Shown here piece by piece: positions 59,674-64,000 of a stretch of DNA of 64,000 nt. How positions within the stretch are numbered: the first letter of the stretch is position 1; the number at the start of each line of letters is the position of its first letter. Where the stretch lies: assembly GCF_901709675.1 (NCBI RefSeq), contig NC_051093.1:7741553-7805552 (forward strand), read 5' to 3'. The notes below the pieces were generated by a model that searched no databases, was not told the DNA's origin, and was given only the letters and a program-made list of their open reading frames with translations. The translations under genes and the position numbers were made by a program. Origin of the DNA: Syngnathus acus. Taxonomy: Eukaryota > Chordata > Actinopteri > Syngnathiformes > Syngnathidae.

Positions 59674-61326
59674 ATGAGGAAGACCAAGCAGATCAATGTC
59701 AAGCGGACCCTCGCTCTGGCCCGAGCCTTTCACTTCCTATATTCCTGCGCCAAATCCTGCCTGCTCCCCTTCCTCACACTGTACTTCAGAGACCTGGGCC
59801 TCGCTCCTGAGATGGTCGGCATCATCATGGGCACCAAGCACATCATATCACTGCTGTGGCAGCCTCTCTCCAGCCTGCTCGCCAAGATGTACAACAAGAG
59901 GCGAGCGGTGATTCACGGCTCAGTGGTGTGTTCAGCCGCGGTGGCGCTAGTCCTGCTTCTTTTTCCACCTGCTGATTTGCAAACTCATAACATCTGTAAT
60001 GACTCAAATCTGAGAAGCACTCCATCCCCCAGAGAGCCTCAGCTCAAAGTCAGCACGGATCCGGCCTCCTGGTTAACAATCCCATTTCCTGCAAACAAAA
60101 CAGATGTTGCAGAAGACAGAACTTCACAGCTTCCTGTGGGAAGAACAAACAATACAGAGGAACCAAAGAACAAAAACTTAGTGAGGAAGAAGAAACACAA
60201 ACGGGAGGCAGAGGAAGGTCAATTAGATTTTCTATCCAGCCTGAAGGTGATGGATGTTCAACACCAACTGTTCTTCCTGGTACTTATCACAGTGTCCATA
60301 TGGGAGCTGATGGCGGCTCCTCTGGAGTGGACAGCGGACGACAGCTTGCACGATTATCTGGATTTCGCCGACGCTTCCGATCGTTACAGCAGCACCGGTG
60401 TGTGGCCTTTACTCGGAGCCGCGTCCGGGGTCGGAGGAGCGGGATTCCTCGTCAGCCGGTTAAACTGTTCAATCCTCGGTGGCACGTCCAGAACCGCCGT
60501 GCACTTTTTCTGCTACGCCGGTGTGTCGGCGCTGGCCTTACCCATCGCGGCGTTCCTCCCTCTTTACCTGAACAAGCAGCAAAGCAAAGTCAACCGACCC
60601 CTCAAAGCCATCCAGCTGGTTCGCGGCTCCCAGCGTGCCGTGCTCTGTGCCGTCACCGCCCTGTTAATGGGGGCGACCCGATCAAATGTGGACAACTTCC
60701 TTTTATGGCAGATGCGAGATCACCACAGCACCGAGCTGCACATGGGGGTGTCTCTCAGCCTCGCGTTACTCTCACAGGCCGCCTTCCCTCTCCTGGCTGC
60801 CCGACTGACTCGACTGCTCGGCTCAGGGAGAGTTCTGGCGCTAGGTGCGGCCGCTCTTGGATTACAATGTTTGTATTATTCATTCCTGTGGGGACCTTGG
60901 GCTGTGCTACCTGCTCAGCTTTTCAGCTGTTTTAGCTGCGGAGCCTTCTGGTGGGCCGTCAAAGTCCACAGCGATGATATCGCCACGCCGGGAACGGAGC
61001 GTAGCATAAAGAGACTCTACAATGTCTTGTCTTTAGATTTTGGGAGTGCATTAGGAAGTTTTGCAGGAGGGTTCGTCGTACGCTGGTGTGGACTGGACTG
61101 GCTCTTCAGAGGGGCGGCCGTGGTTCTGATACTGTGGTGCGTTTGCTTGCCTCTGCTCCAGTGGAACGCCCCCCGCCAGTACAGGATCAATTATTCTCGT
61201 CTTCTGGCAGCAGATGCCATCGAGGCGAGTGACTCGGAGTCAGAGGAAGAAAGAGACTGGCTGGATAAAGCTATGGAAGATGACGGTAGCAAGAACCGTA
61301 ATTATGGAAAGACACTGAAGCCCTAA
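59674..61326 (+). CDS. mfsd6l: Major facilitator superfamily domain-containing protein 6-like
   Basis: Multi-pass membrane protein of the MFSD6 branch of the major facilitator fold; its substrate is unknown to me. The frame is open from 59650, but that codon is GTG. The first in-frame ATG is 59674 with a strong CCACCATG context, giving 550 residues. The N-terminal helices contain LPFLTLYFRDLGL and GTKHIISLLWQP. A long hydrophilic loop (about residues 100-197) has a basic KKKHKRE cluster. WELMAAPLEW-ADDSLHDYLDFADASDRY (about 210-238) and LYYSFLWGPWAVLPAQ are family hallmarks shared with human MFSD6L. The tail is acidic and Ser-rich (SDSESEEERDWLDKAM). The whole coding region lies in one exon. 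An ATG-TGA minimal upstream frame at 59648-59653 precedes the start. Confidence 0.94.
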   Translation: MRKTKQINVKRTLALARAFHFLYSCAKSCLLPFLTLYFRDLGLAPEMVGIIMGTKHIISLLWQPLSSLLAKMYNKRRAVIHGSVVCSAAVALVLLLFPPADLQTHNICNDSNLRSTPSPREPQLKVSTDPASWLTIPFPANKTDVAEDRTSQLPVGRTNNTEEPKNKNLVRKKKHKREAEEGQLDFLSSLKVMDVQHQLFFLVLITVSIWELMAAPLEWTADDSLHDYLDFADASDRYSSTGVWPLLGAASGVGGAGFLVSRLNCSILGGTSRTAVHFFCYAGVSALALPIAAFLPLYLNKQQSKVNRPLKAIQLVRGSQRAVLCAVTALLMGATRSNVDNFLLWQMRDHHSTELHMGVSLSLALLSQAAFPLLAARLTRLLGSGRVLALGAAALGLQCLYYSFLWGPWAVLPAQLFSCFSCGAFWWAVKVHSDDIATPGTERSIKRLYNVLSLDFGSALGSFAGGFVVRWCGLDWLFRGAAVVLILWCVCLPLLQWNAPRQYRINYSRLLAADAIEASDSESEEERDWLDKAMEDDGSKNRNYGKTLKP

Positions 61327-61341
61327 TCTCAACCGTGAGAA

Positions 61342-61347
61342 AATAAA
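61342..61347 (+). terminator. mfsd6l polyadenylation signal
   Basis: AATAAA 15 nt after the mfsd6l stop codon. Very close to the stop, so a later signal may also be used. Confidence 0.6.
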
Positions 61348-63067
61348 GCAAACACTCAAGTGTGAAGTTTCAACAAAAAATGAATAATGCAGGACAATGT
61401 TGCCCGATATGGACATAAGAAATAATTATAAATAAATAATGGAATTTATCAGGTATATTTTACTCTAAATTGTCAAAGTTCCCAAATTCCACTGTGGATC
61501 ACAGAAAACCTTTATTTGTGTCTAAATGTAACTTCTCAACATATTTCTTTAACACTAATACTTTTTTATTGCGTTGGCCAAACAGCTTTTCAGTGACTAA
61601 CATAAAATAGCTTACAAAAAAAAAATCTGCTAAATAGGTGAATATGTGAATACCAAAGCCAGGAATATTTATATATCTTTATTTCGGGATCACCCTAAAA
61701 AATATTCCACTTAGATCTAAGATCAGTCTTTTTTCCTCCCTTGCTTTTGTTATTTTATGGAGTGGAGGCATAAACTGTTGTTATACATTTACACAAGCCG
61801 CTCATCTTTCAGCAAACATCTCGCAGGACTGTACGAGAGGCGAGGAAGGCTCAATAGCAAATCCGCTCCATAAAAATGCAAATACAAGACGTGTGCACAA
61901 GGCGAGGTTCGGCTTCTGTGCTATCCTCTCCTGTCACACCCACTTGGCACCTAATCTGTTTAATTCCTGCTAATGTTGGAATGAGGTGACTTTTCTCGAT
62001 ATGTACAGTATTTGTGTTGAACAGTAAATTGCTTTATTCAAATTCAAATCTTTTCTTTGCTACAAATGAACTCTCCAAGGATATCAATAGATGCATACAG
62101 CTTTGACTGAACATATGGCCAACCCCCCCCTCAAGAGCCTAATTTGTGAAATCAACTCATCCATATTATGTTGTTTACCAGCGGAACTCAATCAGGTAAT
62201 TCTGATGAGAGAGCCGCCCCCATCCAGCTAATGCCTTTGTGGTTAGAGCTCAGTTGACTATTAAAACAGCAGGTGTCTCACCATTCTTGTCTTTTTTTTT
62301 TTTTTTTTTTTTTCTCCTCGCCAACGTGAAATGGCACAGTGAATGTTTAAATGTTGATCACATTCACCAAGGCCCCTGTTTGCACACTATTATTTAGAAG
62401 AGGCCTTTTCTAAATATCAGAAGTACTCATCTCCTTTTAAAAACTGAAATTATATTTTTTCCATGAACTGGAATAATGTATTCCTAAATTTATATGCTCT
62501 TAACTCGGCTGTTCTGCTTCCAGTACGCCACTTGGATTTATTTTATTTATTGTCTATATTTACGTTTTTCTAATGCATTTGTTTTTTGAGATATTTAATT
62601 TTTCTAAATCCAGCCCTTAGTTCATAAATATTACTCAATCTATATTGTTATAATTAAAACCTGATGTGCTAGAGAGACATCAGGGCAGATTAATTCACTG
62701 TATTTTTAAAAAAAAAAAGTTTTATAGACAGATTCTGTCCCCACTGAAGATCTCAGTGCCACCTCTGGATAATTTAGGCTTTTTGATTATTTAATCACTG
62801 AATTATCCTGTTCAAGTCATATAATAGTTTTAATTCATTTGTAGCTGCTATACTTATCCTACTGGTGGCCTGTCATTACATGTATGTGTCATTAGGGGGC
62901 GTTGCTGAGTGGTCCTGTCAGATCCGTCAGTGTTAGGAGGTTCAGCATCCACGCGCAGCTCTCTCTGTGTTCCCTCTGGTGAAACAGCAGTGCCTCATAG
63001 GACTGTTGAGGAGGAACATGGAATAACAGACATCTTCTGAACGAGACGACTTTTGGACCAGGCACAA
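61348..63067. other. Interval downstream of mfsd6l
   Basis: AT-rich, non-coding as far as I can read. A T-homopolymer of about 25 lies near 62289-62313. A weak CTCF-like word (TCATTAGGGGGC) is at about 62889-62900. The last 180 bp could be the 5' untranslated region of the next gene. Confidence 0.55.
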
Positions 63068-63868
63068 ATGGATGAAGCAAATGAGAAATCTGGTGAGCTT
63101 CTGCTTCTTTGAAAAAAAGAGATTTTTTTTTTTTAATGCTCGTTCTATGTGTTGTGGTCAAAACAAGACATTTTTAAACATGATCCACATCACAACTCAT
63201 ACAGGTTCTTAAAAGTCTTTTCGTGCCCATTTAGAAAATTGTTTTATTCTGACTTTTTCGAGCCGGAAAAAAAAATCAAGCATCAGCTTCAAAAGTCCTC
63301 ATGTTATTTGTTTTGTATACCACATTGCATATTAATAATTATGATTTGTTTATTTTGTGACCATATTGTAGGAATTATTGACTATTTATATTTTGACTGA
63401 ATATGCAATACAGTCCAATGATTTGGTGTTGACACTTATTGTGTGGCATAGCCAGTTAGATATTTTTTTTAAACAACCAAAGACCTTTACTAGATTCCAT
63501 TCGTTGTCCACTATCAGTTGTTTTGCATAAATCCACTTATATCTATTCATTATAATAATAACACCTGCATGCAAGGTGACATTTTCCATCCAGATAATCC
63601 ACATGCATTTGACAGATGAAAATGATTAAAAGTGACAGGCTCCGCAACACCAGGACAAAGTTATAAATTGGTCAATCATTAGAGAAAAATGATAGAACCA
63701 GAAGGAGCAATTCCACATGACTTTACTAGTCCAATTCCCAAACTGGTCATTGAATGTTTTTGTCCATTGAATGAATTAAATTGCAGAATGTCCTGGTGGG
63801 TTGTATAGCTGTGGCATCAACCGTGACTCACTGCCTGAGAGTGTGAATGTCTTTTCAGCCAAGCACAG
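63068..63868 (+). CDS. Possible first two coding exons of an unidentified gene (partial)
   Basis: ATG at 63068 opens a 25-nt coding segment ending TCTG-GTGAGC (exon end 63092). A segment at 63787-63868 has an acceptor (AAATTGCAG) and a donor (CACAG-GTAATT). The phases join and give about 36 residues: MDEANEKS, then ECPGGLYSCGINRD and LPESVNVFSAKHR. The composition looks like real protein, and a GC-richer leader precedes the ATG. The rest would lie beyond position 64,000. I do not recognise the protein. Short exons with plausible splice sites can occur by chance, so confidence is modest. Confidence 0.4.
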
Positions 63869-64000
63869 GTAATTAAAAGTAAATCTCAGCTCTACTGGGT
63901 GACTCATCGCTACTGGTGAGCAGGAGAGGAGGCATGTTGTAGGGGGGGTGGGGGTGCAAGAGGTGGGGGGGGGGGGTGCTATTGCAGTTAATCAGTGTCA
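63869..64000. other. Right edge: putative intron with G-tracts
   Basis: After the putative donor the sequence has short G-tracts (about 63941-63976). Nothing else is recognised before the window ends. Confidence 0.5.

Noticed and set aside
60300-60935. Plus-strand open frame of 211 codons
   Set aside because: It overlaps the mfsd6l coding exon in another frame; it is a shadow of GC-rich coding sequence.

Overview
The window is vertebrate nuclear DNA and almost certainly from a teleost fish. It carries multi-exon GT-AG genes encoding netrin-1, p101/PIK3R5, MFSD6L and USP43. Many introns are only 65-85 bp, and several interspersed-repeat types typical of fish genomes are present. No species can be named from sequence alone. 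I assembled gene models by reading conserved protein blocks and checking splice sites and codon phase across each junction.

Layout from left to right: (1) 1-13,622, minus strand, is the 5' part of usp43 (three coding exons, continuing past position 1), with large introns holding old repeats and a few possible regulatory blocks. (2) 13,623-30,771 is about 17 kb with no gene I can recognise; it contains three CTCF-like motifs at 17.2-18.4 kb. (3) 30,772-52,423, minus strand, is a complete six-exon ntn1 coding sequence of 601 residues. Its introns carry a hairpin minisatellite, nested transposable elements and a possible homeodomain-site block. (4) 52,424-53,707 is the divergent interval between ntn1 and pik3r5. 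(5) 53,708-58,537, plus strand, is a complete 17-coding-exon pik3r5 (822 residues, very compact). (6) 59,674-61,326, plus strand, is mfsd6l, whose whole coding region lies in one exon (550 residues). (7) From 63,068 there is a possible 5' end of another plus-strand gene that I do not recognise, cut by the window edge.

The order usp43-ntn1-pik3r5-mfsd6l and the relative strands match the human 17p13.1 neighbourhood as I know it. However, STX8 and CFAP52 (between NTN1 and USP43 in human) and PIK3R6 (between PIK3R5 and MFSD6L) are not seen here. The genes do not form one pathway: netrin-1 is a secreted guidance cue, PIK3R5 is the adaptor of PI3K-gamma, USP43 is a deubiquitinase and MFSD6L is a membrane protein of the major facilitator fold. 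I found no clear novel system. The points most worth a second look are a stop codon that removes the last basic residues of netrin-1, the divergent CTCF-like sites, the hairpin minisatellite and the local gene losses or relocations.
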